Assembly (NCBI GenBank): GCA_937936465.1
Contig: CALDDH010000004.1
Coordinates: 62,001 to 126,000 of the forward strand
Length of the DNA: 64,000 nucleotides
Direction: 5' to 3'
Origin: an uncultured Mycoplasmatales bacterium
GTDB lineage: Bacteria; Bacillota_I; Bacilli_A; UBA3375
Position numbers and translations under genes: made by a program. Numbering within the stretch: position 1 is the first letter of the stretch; each line of letters begins with the position of its first letter. Below, in pieces: positions 31,682 to 41,700 of the stretch. Under the pieces are notes generated by a model. It was not told the DNA's origin. It did not search any database and worked only from the letters and a program-made list of their open reading frames with translations.

Positions 31682-32620
31682 TTATTCATTTATTTTCTTG
31701 ATTACATCTAAATTATTTTCTAATAAATCTTGATAAGTAATATTTTCATCAATTGATTGCTTATCTATAGTTGACATATTATGTAAAGTAAGAATTTGTG
31801 TATCAGTTTCTGCTTCTATTTGTTTGATTACTTTATTATCCAAATCATTTTGTTCATTATAAATATATTTAATATCTTGATCATTTATATCATCAATAAT
31901 AGATTCAATTTCTTTTGAACTTGGTTCATCAAGATGGTCAAGTCCAAACACGCCTTCAATCTCAATGTTGTAATCTTTATTTAAGTATGAATATGCATCG
32001 TGTGCTACATATACAGTTTTATTTTGCTCACTTGCAAAATCTTGATATTTTTGATCAATTTCTTCTAATTCGGTGATTACACTATTTCCATTTTTCTGAT
32101 ATTGACTTTTATGATCAGGATCAATTTGACTTAATTGATTGACTATTACTTTTGTAACTAAAATCCCCTTTTCTGGACTTATATAAAAATGAGGATCAAT
32201 AATACTATTAACTATTGTTTCACTATCTTCTAATTTTGATTCTCCATATAAACTTTGATCTACCGAACTTTTAAAAAGATCATCTTCTGATATATCAACT
32301 AGTATTAGATCTGAATCATTATCTTGAACAATTTGTTCAATTTCACTTTCTAATTGACTATTACTTTTAGCTCCATAGATAAACACATCACTTTCAAGTA
32401 ATTCAAGCATTTCTTTTGATGATAATTCAAAGTGATGTGGATCAACATTTTCTGGATAAATACTTTCAACATTAACATACTCTTGACCAACTTGCTCAAT
32501 TAATGAATAATATGGAAATGATGTGGTTTTTATATCTATTTCTGTAGATTCTTCAATGTCATTTTGACAACCAGCAAGCACAAAAATTACTATTATTAGT
32601 ATGCTAAATATTTTTTTCAT
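31682..32620 (-). CDS. Zinc/manganese ABC transporter substrate-binding lipoprotein (orphan)
   Basis: A 312-aa ZnuA/TroA (cluster A-I) binding protein. The signal peptide ends in the lipobox LAGC (Cys18), so it is a lipoprotein tethered outside the membrane. Metal ligands can be placed in NVDPHHFELS, IDPHFYISP and VAHDAYSYL. The region between the first two, rich in Asp, Glu and Ser, is less His-rich than typical zinc proteins. No ATPase or permease gene is adjacent: polA follows and the aldehyde dehydrogenase gene is divergent. The partners must be elsewhere or the protein has another role. It has its own promoter. Confidence 0.87.
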   Translation of the reverse strand: MKKIFSILIIVIFVLAGCQNDIEESTEIDIKTTSFPYYSLIEQVGQEYVNVESIYPENVDPHHFELSSKEMLELLESDVFIYGAKSNSQLESEIEQIVQDNDSDLILVDISEDDLFKSSVDQSLYGESKLEDSETIVNSIIDPHFYISPEKGILVTKVIVNQLSQIDPDHKSQYQKNGNSVITELEEIDQKYQDFASEQNKTVYVAHDAYSYLNKDYNIEIEGVFGLDHLDEPSSKEIESIIDDINDQDIKYIYNEQNDLDNKVIKQIEAETDTQILTLHNMSTIDKQSIDENITYQDLLENNLDVIKKINE

Positions 32621-32732
32621 TTTACTCTCTCTTTCAACAATATATTATACCATACTTTATTGATTATTTTGCTTTTTATTTACTTATTATATCAAGAATC
32701 AATTATAATATTATATATAGAAAGGAAATACT
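32621..32732. promoter_or_regulatory. Divergent promoter region (binding lipoprotein / aldehyde dehydrogenase)
   Basis: The plus-strand TATAAT (32704-32709) lies shortly before AGAAAGGAAA and the ATG at 32733. The minus-strand TATAAT (32644-32649) lies 24 bases before the lipoprotein ATG, whose ribosome binding site GAGAGAG is weak. Neither has a convincing -35. No Zur-like palindrome could be recognised by eye. Confidence 0.5.
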
Positions 32733-34055
32733 ATGCATACAGAGATTGTTAATAAACAACGAAATTATTTTAAAGAAAATTCTCATTCAACCTTAAGTTT
32801 CCGATTAGAACAACTACAAAAATTAAAAAAGATAATTAATCAAAATGAAGAGGATATATGTCAAGCTATTTTAAAAGATTTAAATCGTCCGATCCAAGAA
32901 ACATATTTATCTGAATTACATATAATATATGGTGAGATTAAATACTTTCAAAGGAATTTAAAAAAACTGATGAAAAAGAAAAAAGCATACTATAACATTA
33001 ATACATTATTTGATAAAATGTATTATACTAATGACCCTAAAGGTACAACACTTATCATCTCACCATGGAACTACCCACTTTATTTGTCAATTGTGCCATT
33101 AATTGCCAATATATGTTCTGGTAATACAACTATTTTAAATTTATCACCAAGAACACCAAAAATCAATAAATTACTTTATAAATTAATTAATCAAGCATTT
33201 GATAGTAATTATATCTTTGTTCTTGACCCATCTAATACACATTATGAGATAACTAAACAAAATTTTGATCATATCTTTTTTACTGGTAGTCAAGAAGTTG
33301 GGAAAATAATTATGGAATCTGCTAGTAAACATTTAACGCCAGTAACTTTAGAATTAGGCGGTAAATCTCCAGTTGTAATTACTAAAAATGCAAATATCAA
33401 AAAAGCTGTTAAAACAATTTTATGGGGTAAGATTTTAAACTCATCTCAAACATGTGTTGCACCTGACTTTGTATTAATCGATGAAAATTTATATGATTTA
33501 TTTATAGAAGAAATTGATTATCAAATTAATGGTTATAAAAAAGAATCTAGATCATTAGTTGATCAAAAACATCAAGATATAACAAATCAATTATTAGGTG
33601 AAAATACAATTAAATCATATCAATTAAATGGTATTGAACTTCATTTAACAGATGGATTTACAAGTTATACAGTTGATCAGGAATTATTTTGTCCGATCCT
33701 TCCAATTATTAAATTTAAAAATATAAATGAAACATTAACATATATTAAGTATCCCCTAGCATTATATATATTTACACAAAATATCAAAGAACAAAACTAT
33801 ATTATCCAAAACACTTTATCAGGTGGAGTTATGATCAATGGAACAGTCAAACATTTATCAAATAATAAATTACCTTTTGGAGGAATAAAAACTAGTGGTT
33901 TTGGTAGATATCATGGAAAATTTGGTTTTGAAGAATTAACTTATAAAAGATCAGTTTTAAAAACTAATTTTTTTGATCCATTCTTTATTTATCCACCATA
34001 TATAAAACAAAAAAAACTAATGAAACTTTTAAAGTTTATTAATCTTTTTGAATAA
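32733..34055 (+). CDS. Aldehyde dehydrogenase, class 3 type
   Basis: A 440-aa NAD(P)-dependent aldehyde dehydrogenase of the short class-3 family (fatty or aromatic aldehydes, like Bacillus YwdH). Motifs: SPWNYPLYLSIVPL, FFTGSQEVGK (nucleotide loop), VTLELGGKSPVV with the general-base Glu, and SSQTCVAPDFVL with the nucleophilic Cys. FGGIKTSGFGRYHGKFGFEEL is near the end, followed by a basic-hydrophobic tail typical of membrane-associated members. It stands alone on the plus strand, convergent with the glycosyltransferase gene 5 bases away, and may remove reactive aldehydes from lipids. Confidence 0.93.
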   Translation: MHTEIVNKQRNYFKENSHSTLSFRLEQLQKLKKIINQNEEDICQAILKDLNRPIQETYLSELHIIYGEIKYFQRNLKKLMKKKKAYYNINTLFDKMYYTNDPKGTTLIISPWNYPLYLSIVPLIANICSGNTTILNLSPRTPKINKLLYKLINQAFDSNYIFVLDPSNTHYEITKQNFDHIFFTGSQEVGKIIMESASKHLTPVTLELGGKSPVVITKNANIKKAVKTILWGKILNSSQTCVAPDFVLIDENLYDLFIEEIDYQINGYKKESRSLVDQKHQDITNQLLGENTIKSYQLNGIELHLTDGFTSYTVDQELFCPILPIIKFKNINETLTYIKYPLALYIFTQNIKEQNYIIQNTLSGGVMINGTVKHLSNNKLPFGGIKTSGFGRYHGKFGFEELTYKRSVLKTNFFDPFFIYPPYIKQKKLMKLLKFINLFE

Positions 34056-34060
34056 GTAAC

Positions 34061-35710
34061 TTAATTTAATTTTATTTTATATGTACTCAATACTTTTGTA
34101 ATAAACCAAAATGTTAAAACATAAAATAGTAATAAATAAATTGGATATGAATTAAAAATTGTATAGTCTATTAAATCAAATACAAGTAAAAAAATACCAA
34201 GTATAAGCATACTTACATTAATTAAGTTCAAATAAAAAGCACTGTTTTCAGTTGTTTTATATTTACGTCCCACTAATTTATTTCCAACTTTAAACTTATT
34301 AAAGTAAACGTATATAAAAATAATTAATGCAACAACATAACCGATTATTATTCCTTTAAGATATATTGGATCTATTAATGTGTGGATATCTTCAAATACC
34401 TCAAATATAACACGTGTTAATACAATAGTTATTATTGAATCAGTAATAATTGCAAAGTAATAGCGATTTTTTTCTGAATTTTTACCTCGCCATTTACCAT
34501 GTTCTTTATTTTTGAATACATTTATAAACCCTTTGACAAAACCAAGAGGCTGGATTAAAAAGAAAATAAAAGGTAGATAAAAATAATATTTTAAATATAG
34601 TTTTATATTTTCATTATCATTTTGTGAAATATAATATGAAATCAGTGATAATGAAATAGATGCAATTAGTATAATAATTGATGAATATAAAAAGTCTAAC
34701 AAACGAATATTTTCAATTACTTTTGTAATTATATTCAATATATAATAACCTGTTACAAATAAAAAGACAAATGACCAAATTGATGATAAAAGCATTTCAA
34801 TTCCATATAATTTTAATTTATTATTTTTAAAAGAAAAAAATGATGACATATTTGCAAATAATGTTTGGTATAAACCTGTAGTCCACCTAGATCTTTGATT
34901 AATAACATCAAATGTATTACCAGGACATGCAACCGCTATCTTAACACCTGTTACATATTTTATGTTATATCCCGATTGATTAAACAGCCATGATATGTTG
35001 ATATCTTCTGTTGCATTTTCAACATTAAACATTCCAACATCTTTAACAGCTTGTGTATTATAAACGGAGAATGCACCTGATAATGTCATGATACTATTTG
35101 TAAAGAAATACTGTGAACGTTTAATCATATCAATTAGCATTCTGTATTCGATCTTTTGTAAAAAATATAATTTACGATATTCATCTCCTTCATAATGAAC
35201 TGTTATGTTACCAGTATATCCAGCTACTTTGTAATCATTTTGATCAAGATATATTTGTTCGTTAATTAGTTGTAATGCATCTGCTTGTATTCTAGTATCA
35301 GAATCTATCACAATAAAATGTTTTGTTTTGATCATTTCAATATATTTATTTAAAGTGGCAGCTTTTCCTAAGTTAATTTCATTTTGATAAATAGTAATTT
35401 TATCAGAATTTATTTTTTGAATTTCTGAAAATGAATTATCTGTTGACATATCATCTATTACCCATATTTGATAATTATTATAATCAACCTTCAATAAATT
35501 TTGAATGTTTTGATAAATTTCATCAGCTTCATTAAAAACTGGAACTAGTATAATAAATGGTTCCTCTTTTTCAATCTTTTTTGATTTATATTTTCTTTCT
35601 ATTAAAAAATGATGTAATATAGCACCTATAATCCAGAAAAAAGACATAAATATTGGGTAAATAAAAACAAAAACAGATATAATTTTAACTCCATTTGATA
35701 ACTCTTGCAT
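34061..35710 (-). CDS. Processive family 2 glycosyltransferase (PgaC/hyaluronan synthase-like)
   Basis: A 549-aa membrane enzyme that polymerises and exports a beta-linked polysaccharide. A TM helix at residues 10-35 precedes the cytosolic GT-A domain: FIILVPVFNEADEI, WVIDDMSTDNS, FIVIDSDTRIQAD (metal-binding DSD), NATEDINISW (TED base) and QRSRWTTGL (QxxRW of processive synthases). About six further TM helices follow. The motif set matches PgaC/IcaA and cellulose synthase-like enzymes. The gene lies 55 bases after an Ig-repeat surface protein, suggesting a joint adhesion or biofilm unit. No deacetylase (PgaB) is adjacent. AGGAGAAG precedes the ATG. Confidence 0.9.
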   Translation of the reverse strand: MQELSNGVKIISVFVFIYPIFMSFFWIIGAILHHFLIERKYKSKKIEKEEPFIILVPVFNEADEIYQNIQNLLKVDYNNYQIWVIDDMSTDNSFSEIQKINSDKITIYQNEINLGKAATLNKYIEMIKTKHFIVIDSDTRIQADALQLINEQIYLDQNDYKVAGYTGNITVHYEGDEYRKLYFLQKIEYRMLIDMIKRSQYFFTNSIMTLSGAFSVYNTQAVKDVGMFNVENATEDINISWLFNQSGYNIKYVTGVKIAVACPGNTFDVINQRSRWTTGLYQTLFANMSSFFSFKNNKLKLYGIEMLLSSIWSFVFLFVTGYYILNIITKVIENIRLLDFLYSSIIILIASISLSLISYYISQNDNENIKLYLKYYFYLPFIFFLIQPLGFVKGFINVFKNKEHGKWRGKNSEKNRYYFAIITDSIITIVLTRVIFEVFEDIHTLIDPIYLKGIIIGYVVALIIFIYVYFNKFKVGNKLVGRKYKTTENSAFYLNLINVSMLILGIFLLVFDLIDYTIFNSYPIYLLLFYVLTFWFITKVLSTYKIKLN

Positions 35711-35765
35711 ATCTTCTCCTCTTTATTATATAGTAACACAAACAACTATTCCTTACAATTTATTA

Positions 35766-37909
35766 TTATTCCTTTTTTCTAATTAAAAGAAATCCAGAAA
35801 GTGATAAAATAAATATCCCTAAGATACTTTTTAAATCAAGTGATATTGCTTCTTTTACAATAACATCTTGATTAATTTGCTCACCTGTTGTTGGATCTTC
35901 ATAAAAAAGTTGATATTGTCCATTTTGATTGAGATTAATATTATTATAAATTAGTGTTAATTCTTTAGTTATATTCTGACCATCTTGATTTTCAACTTTT
36001 AGTCTTTTTGGTTTACTTGCATCATTTTTCTGACCTTCTTTTAAAATAATATTTTTATTTTTAACTATTATTTCATTATTTTCATTTGATTTATCTGGCT
36101 CTACAGTAACTATAATTTCTTTGTAACTAATATTATCATCACTATCTATCACACTATATTTAACTTGATATATTCCTGGAGTATTTACATCTACATTGTT
36201 ATTTAAAACATTAATATCACTTGTAATGTCACCATCCTCTTGGTCACTCGAAATCAGATCATTATTTGCATTAAGTGGATTAAATTCATCTCCTAGTTCA
36301 ATAGAAATATTATTAGCTTCAATGGTTAGACTAACATCTGATAAAACTTTAACAGTTATTTCTTTATATCCAATGTTTCCATCGTAATCCTCTACACTGT
36401 ATATAACCTGATATAAACCTATTAATTGATTATTTACATTATTACTTACTATTTTTATTTCATCAATTAAATTACCTTCTTCTAAATCTAAAGCAGTTAA
36501 TCCTATATCCAGACTTAATGGGTCAAACTCCTCTCCCTCTTTTATACTGACATCATTGGCATTAATAGTTGGAGCTTGATTTGTTCTAACAATTACTGTT
36601 ATATTTTTTGTTACTGTATTTCCATCACTATCTATTACTTGATATACTACTTGATAATTACCTGGTGTATTTGCATCTACATTATCACTTATTACAGTTA
36701 TATCTTGAGTCAAGTCTCCATCCTCGAGATCTGTTGCCACTAAGTTATTTCCAGCATTCATTGTATCAAACGAGTCTCCCTCTTTAATAATGACATTATT
36801 AGCCTCAAGTGTTGGCGCATTATCAGTTCTGACTATTACTTCAATCTCTTTAAACGTTATATTCCCATCACTATCTTTTGCGCTATATGTTACTTGATAT
36901 ACTCCTGGTCTATTTTGATCCACATTAGTACTTGCGACTACAATTTCAGTTGTTATATCTCCATCTTCAGGGTTTATTGCCACTAAGTTATTATTGCTAT
37001 TCAGCGGATCAAAAGAATCACCTAATTTTATTGATATATTATTTGCAGTAATAGTTGGATTATTATCAGTTACAACAGTTATCATTATTTGTTTTGTTGT
37101 AATATTTTCATCCTATCTGTTACTTGATATATAACTTTATAAGATCCAGGGACTTGATTATTTACATTATTCTCCATAATTTTAATTTCACTTGTTAAAT
37201 TACCATCTTCAGGGTCTATTGCTACTAATCCATTATTTTGATTTAAAGGATCAAATTTTTCACCAACCTTTATTTGCATATCATTTGCATTAATAACTGG
37301 ATAGTTATTTGATTCAATATCTAAAATATTAAGTTTAAATTCTAATTCACATCTTTTTTCATCACTATTTAAATTAAAATTCAGTATATCTTGATTTAAA
37401 AAAGTCAATTTTGGTTTATTTTCTTGATTTAAATAATTTTTTCTTTTAATAGAACTAACTTTATTATTATTTAATAACATATTATCATCTGGTAAATTAC
37501 TTTTATAAATTGTTTGATTAAAAGTTAAATTTATTTTTTTAGATGTTTTCAATATAATTAATTCAAAATCTACAAATATTTGTTCATTTGTATTTTGATC
37601 GAAAAATGTTAATTTAATTGGATTAATTCCTTCTTCAAATTTAATATTAACATTAAGTTTATTATTACTATTTTTAATTTTCATTTTATTTTTATTACTT
37701 TGATCAAATTTAATATCCAAATAAAATTGATAATCAGTTTGAATATCTTTAAATTTAATAATACTATTATATTCATCAGTTTCAATTGATGTTATCTGAT
37801 AATTAGATTGATCATTATTTTCACTTGAATCAGCATGTAAGTGTAAATATAAATTAGATATAAAGAATGTTAATATTATTAAAAAAACAACAACTTTATT
37901 TATTTTCAT
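35766..37909 (-). pseudogene. Ig-like (DUF5011-type) repeat surface protein, split by a one-base deletion
   Basis: Two frames, 37909-37085 (274 aa) and 37085-35766 (439 aa), are one gene of about 714 aa interrupted at 37112/37113. The first ends YQVTD then shifts. Adding one base after the AG of the next codon gives DSDENITTKQI, exactly the repeat consensus, and continues into the second frame. The N-terminus is a signal peptide (VVVFLIILTFFISNLYLHLHADS). A 180-aa beta-rich region follows, then five tandem repeats of about 81 aa (consensus PEDGDLT--I-V--NNVD---PG-YQV-Y-V-DSDGN) and one degenerate copy. The C-terminus is a TM helix followed by RKKE. It probably displayed an extracellular stalk. 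It may be a pseudogene, a phase-variable gene or a sequencing error. Confidence 0.8.
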
Positions 37910-37911
37910 AA

Positions 37912-38178
37912 TTAATTTATAAAATCATTGAAGATTTTTTCTTTTTTCTTATTATTAGGTAATTTACTTCCAATAAATAATTGTTTAACTAACATTTCTT
38001 TACTAGTTGTTTCAAAAATATATTTACTATCTTTTTTCATATCAAACTTTAAAAACTGATTAAACTCTGCTTTTTTGACATCTTTTTTATTGTTTATATA
38101 TTCGACAGATAAATTTAATGTATCATAATTACTTTCAATATTAATTGGTAATTTATTTTTAAAGTAGCTAATTTCAAA
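37912..38178 (-). pseudogene. Open fragment without start codon (possible remnant)
   Basis: An 88-codon open stretch bounded upstream by TAG (38179-38181) and ending TAA just 2 bases before the Ig-repeat gene ATG. It contains FEISYFKNKLPINIESNYD and FETTSKEMLVKQLFIGSKLP, a composition and beta/alpha pattern that look coding. There is no ATG, GTG or TTG near its beginning and no ribosome binding site. The first Met is in FDMKKDSKY. It could be the tail of the small membrane gene upstream after another frame loss, or of a separate lost gene. I do not recognise its family. Confidence 0.4.
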
Positions 38179-38198
38179 CTATTTATAAAGTTAAATGA

Positions 38199-38641
38199 TT
38201 ATAACATAGCATTATAATTATCAATATCTCTTCTTAAATCTTGGTTTAATTGTTTTATTTGATTACTCATTTCAAATAAATCACTTCCAATTATAGAATA
38301 TTTTTCATTATCTTCTTTTTCAATTTTATGATTAAAAGAATTAATTATTTTTAAAACTTCAAAATAATAATTATTAATTATTCTTTTTTGATTATTTCTT
38401 AAAGGTATTCCGGCTTTTTTTCTAATAAATCAGCTTCAGCTATTTCTTGATTTTTATAACTCATAACTTTGTCCATACTTGTTATGAATGAAAACACAAT
38501 TAATAAAACCCAAAATGGAATTGAATAGCCCCTTGTTGTTAAATAATTCATATTATCTATTTTTAATAATATTAAAATAATCAAAATTAATGATAATGGT
38601 AAATAAAGAAATCTTAATTTATATAATATATTTTTCATCAT
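38199..38641 (-). CDS. Small two-helix membrane protein joined by a -1 frame (A AAA AAG site)
   Basis: The ATG at 38641 (GGGGAG 5 bases upstream, its own -10) opens an 80-aa frame with two TM helices (residues 9-25 and 43-58) that ends at 38399 after LLEKKPEYL. At 38414-38420 the frame contains A AAA AAG, the canonical bacterial -1 slippery heptamer, correctly phased. Slipping there gives LLEKKAGIPLRNNQ and then 60 more residues of plausible coding sequence (IINSFNHKIEKED, DLFEMSNQIKQLNQDLRRDI) ending at TAA 38199. The joined product would be about 147 aa: two TM helices plus a cytosolic coiled coil, faintly like XpaC-type proteins. It may be programmed frameshifting or a mutation. Confidence 0.5.
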
Positions 38642-38680
38642 AGTTACTCCCCTTGTTATCTTATATTATATTATAACATT
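38642..38680 (-). promoter_or_regulatory. Promoter of the small membrane protein / Ig / glycosyltransferase unit
   Basis: Minus-strand TATAAT (38670-38675) is followed by AAGATAACAAGGGGAG and the ATG at 38641. It lies directly after the terminator of the ATPase/giant-protein operon, so a new transcript starts here and probably continues to the glycosyltransferase at 34061. No clear -35 is visible because the T-tract of the terminator occupies that position. Confidence 0.55.
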
Positions 38681-38687
38681 TTAATAT

Positions 38688-38730
38688 GAAAAAAAATAAA
38701 GAGAAACGAAAAGAATTTTTTTCGCCCCTC
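38688..38730 (-). terminator. Strong intrinsic terminator ending the ATPase/giant-protein operon
   Basis: On the minus strand GAGGGGCGAAAA (38730-38719) pairs with TTTTCGTTTCTC (38712-38701) over 12 positions, including three G-U pairs, across a 6-base loop, and runs into TTTATTTTTTTT. It begins 8 bases after the stop of the 3965-aa gene and defines the 3' end of the operon. Confidence 0.88.
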
Positions 38731-38738
38731 TTATCAAA

Positions 38739-41700
38739 TTAATGTTTATATTTGATATAATAAATTATTAAAACAGGTGTAATTAGTATAATAATCCAAA
38801 TAATTATATGATTATTATTCTCAATTTCATGTGGAATAGTTACTGATGTTGATTTATTTATATTAGTTTTACTATTTTTATTTTCATAATTTTCTTGTTC
38901 ATCTTCATTAACTTCTAAATTAATTTGATTAATTTCACTTTCTACTTCTTCTTGATTAAACTGACCATTTTCTTGTTCTTGATAAATATAATTAACTTGA
39001 TTTGCATATTCATCATATGTATTTGCATCTAAATTATTTAATTCAATTAATTGTTCATAATCATTACTACTTGGAATTAAATTAATTAAAAATTTATTAT
39101 TATAATTATATATATCTTCATAATCTAGATTTTGATTTTGATCACTATTTGATATTGATATGTTTGTTTGAATATTATTAAATGATATTTTAACTTTACT
39201 TTGAATTATATTTAAGTTATATTTAAAACTATTATTTTTGCTTCCCAATACATTCTGTGTATAAATTATTTCTTCTTTTTGATTATTTATAGTTGTAATA
39301 ACATATGTGAAATCATTTGATCTATCTTCAATTTCAGTATAGTATTCTGATTTTACACCAGAGATATTTTCAGCTATTAAAAATTGATCATTTAATTCAA
39401 TGTTATCAAGACCTTCATTTAAGTATATATTATAGACTTTATCTTTATCACCAGTAAATGTTAATGATAATCCATCTTCTAAATATAATAATTCTACTTT
39501 AATTTGCTGATCATCTTGTGTACCTTTAGAACTTTTATTATTTCGCATACTTGATGGTCTTGGTGTATTATATAATGTTGGTTGATTATTTATTGATACA
39601 TTATCAACATTCCATGGTTCATCAGAGTTGTACCCCACATCAAATCCTAATTTATCACTATACCAACTAGCCTCTCCAAGGTTATAACTTGAAATTTGGT
39701 ATCCCTTTTTATTAGTATAGACTGGACTGTTATTCTCATAATAATAATAATAGTTATCAAAATAAATATTTCCAAAGCTTAATGAAGAAAATTCAGTTTC
39801 ATCTTGATACTTAACACTAGTTCCACCATAATATGAATTAACAACATTTGCACCATCATTTGCATAACCAATCATTCCACCTATTTTTAATTTATCTGAA
39901 TCAAAATCTCGTGTATCAAAACTTACATTACTATAAGATTCATGAATATAAGTTTGTGATGATGCGACACCAACCATTGATCCAACATAAGATGTTTCAT
40001 ATGTTTGACCACTTAGATTAATATTTCCACTAGCAGATGAATTACTTATCTCTAAACTTCCTCTACTCTCACCTACAAACATCCCAATACTTGGTGAATA
40101 ATAATCTTGATCATAATCAATATTACCAATAATTGCTAAATCTAATATTTGAGCATCTTTAGTTGATGAGAACAAACCATTATCTGATGTTAAATTACTA
40201 ATTGTATATCCATTACCATCAAATCTACCAGAATAATTATAAGCACCTGTGTAATCAATTCCTGAACAGTTGATACTCTTTGTCAATATATAATTATTTG
40301 ATGAATTATTCTCAATTGCATCTAATTGACTACAACTTTCTATTTCTATAATGTCTGAATACTCAACTTCATAATCTATCGGTTGACTACTTATTGATTC
40401 ACCATCTTCTAAATTATAAGTTATATAATATTGATAAGAATATTCATATGGCTTTTGTAATTCATAATTATAATATTTTTCATTTCCATTTAATGTATCA
40501 ATAATATGATCATTACCATTTGTAATTTCATGTACATCAATTGTATCAATTACTAGTTGTTCCGGATTATATAAATTATCATCAAACATTAACTCAATTG
40601 ACCCCTCGTCTCCATTTACTTCAATATCTTTAATTATTCTAAGTTCATTATTCAACGTTGGATAATTAATTAAATTTACATTTTTAACATTAAAGATTTC
40701 ATCAGTATCCCACTTTAAATTATCTGCATAGAATTGACTATCACTTATTTGTTCACTAGTTACTTTAATTACATCATCTTCTTGAATGTCTTCTTCATAT
40801 TCACCATAATAATAATTATTTGTCTGTTCTCCACCATTTGCAATTAAATGTGTACTTGAACCATAATTTTTCATAAAACCAGTATATAAATTATTTTCAA
40901 ATATTGTCTCAGTTGCACTATATACTAGACCAGAAGAATCTGTCCTACCACCTGTTTGATTAATTAAATCTACACTAGAATAAATATTTTCAACTTCACC
41001 ATTTTCAGTATATCCAGCCAGTGAGCCTATTTTAAATGGGTCCTCCCTATAAGCATAATCACTAATACTTCCAGTTAATATTAAGTTCTCAACAACTGTA
41101 TTTTTCATTGATTTGGCCACTAATCCCATAGGACTATCATTACTACTATTATATTCTAAATCAGAATTCAAATGAAAATTATGAATATATGCATTTTCTG
41201 TATTTTCAAATAAAGTATCAGTCAGTCCATATACCTTATAACCATTTCCATCTAATTCACCTTTAAAATCATATGAAGGAGTAAAATCATTATTTGAACA
41301 ATTTATATTATCAGTTAATATATATGAAATTGATGTGTCATTTGGAATTGCATCTAGTTCTTGACAACTATTAATTTCAATTTTTTCTGGACTTTCTAAA
41401 ATAACATCATATACTGGTAATGAACCTACATACTGATCATCATTTGTATATTCAATATAAAATTCATAATGTTCCCAACTTGATAATTGATCTATTGAAT
41501 AAATTAACTCAGTATCTTTTGGACTTACACTGTCAAGTAATTTTTTTTTATTGTCCAAATAATTACCATAATAAATATTAATATTATCAAATTCTGCATC
41601 AGTTATTTCTTCTCCCCAAGATATTATAATATTTTCTTGAGAATCATCATATTCAACTTCTACAGCATCATCCGTTCTAATTTGATTATACAAAGTTGGA

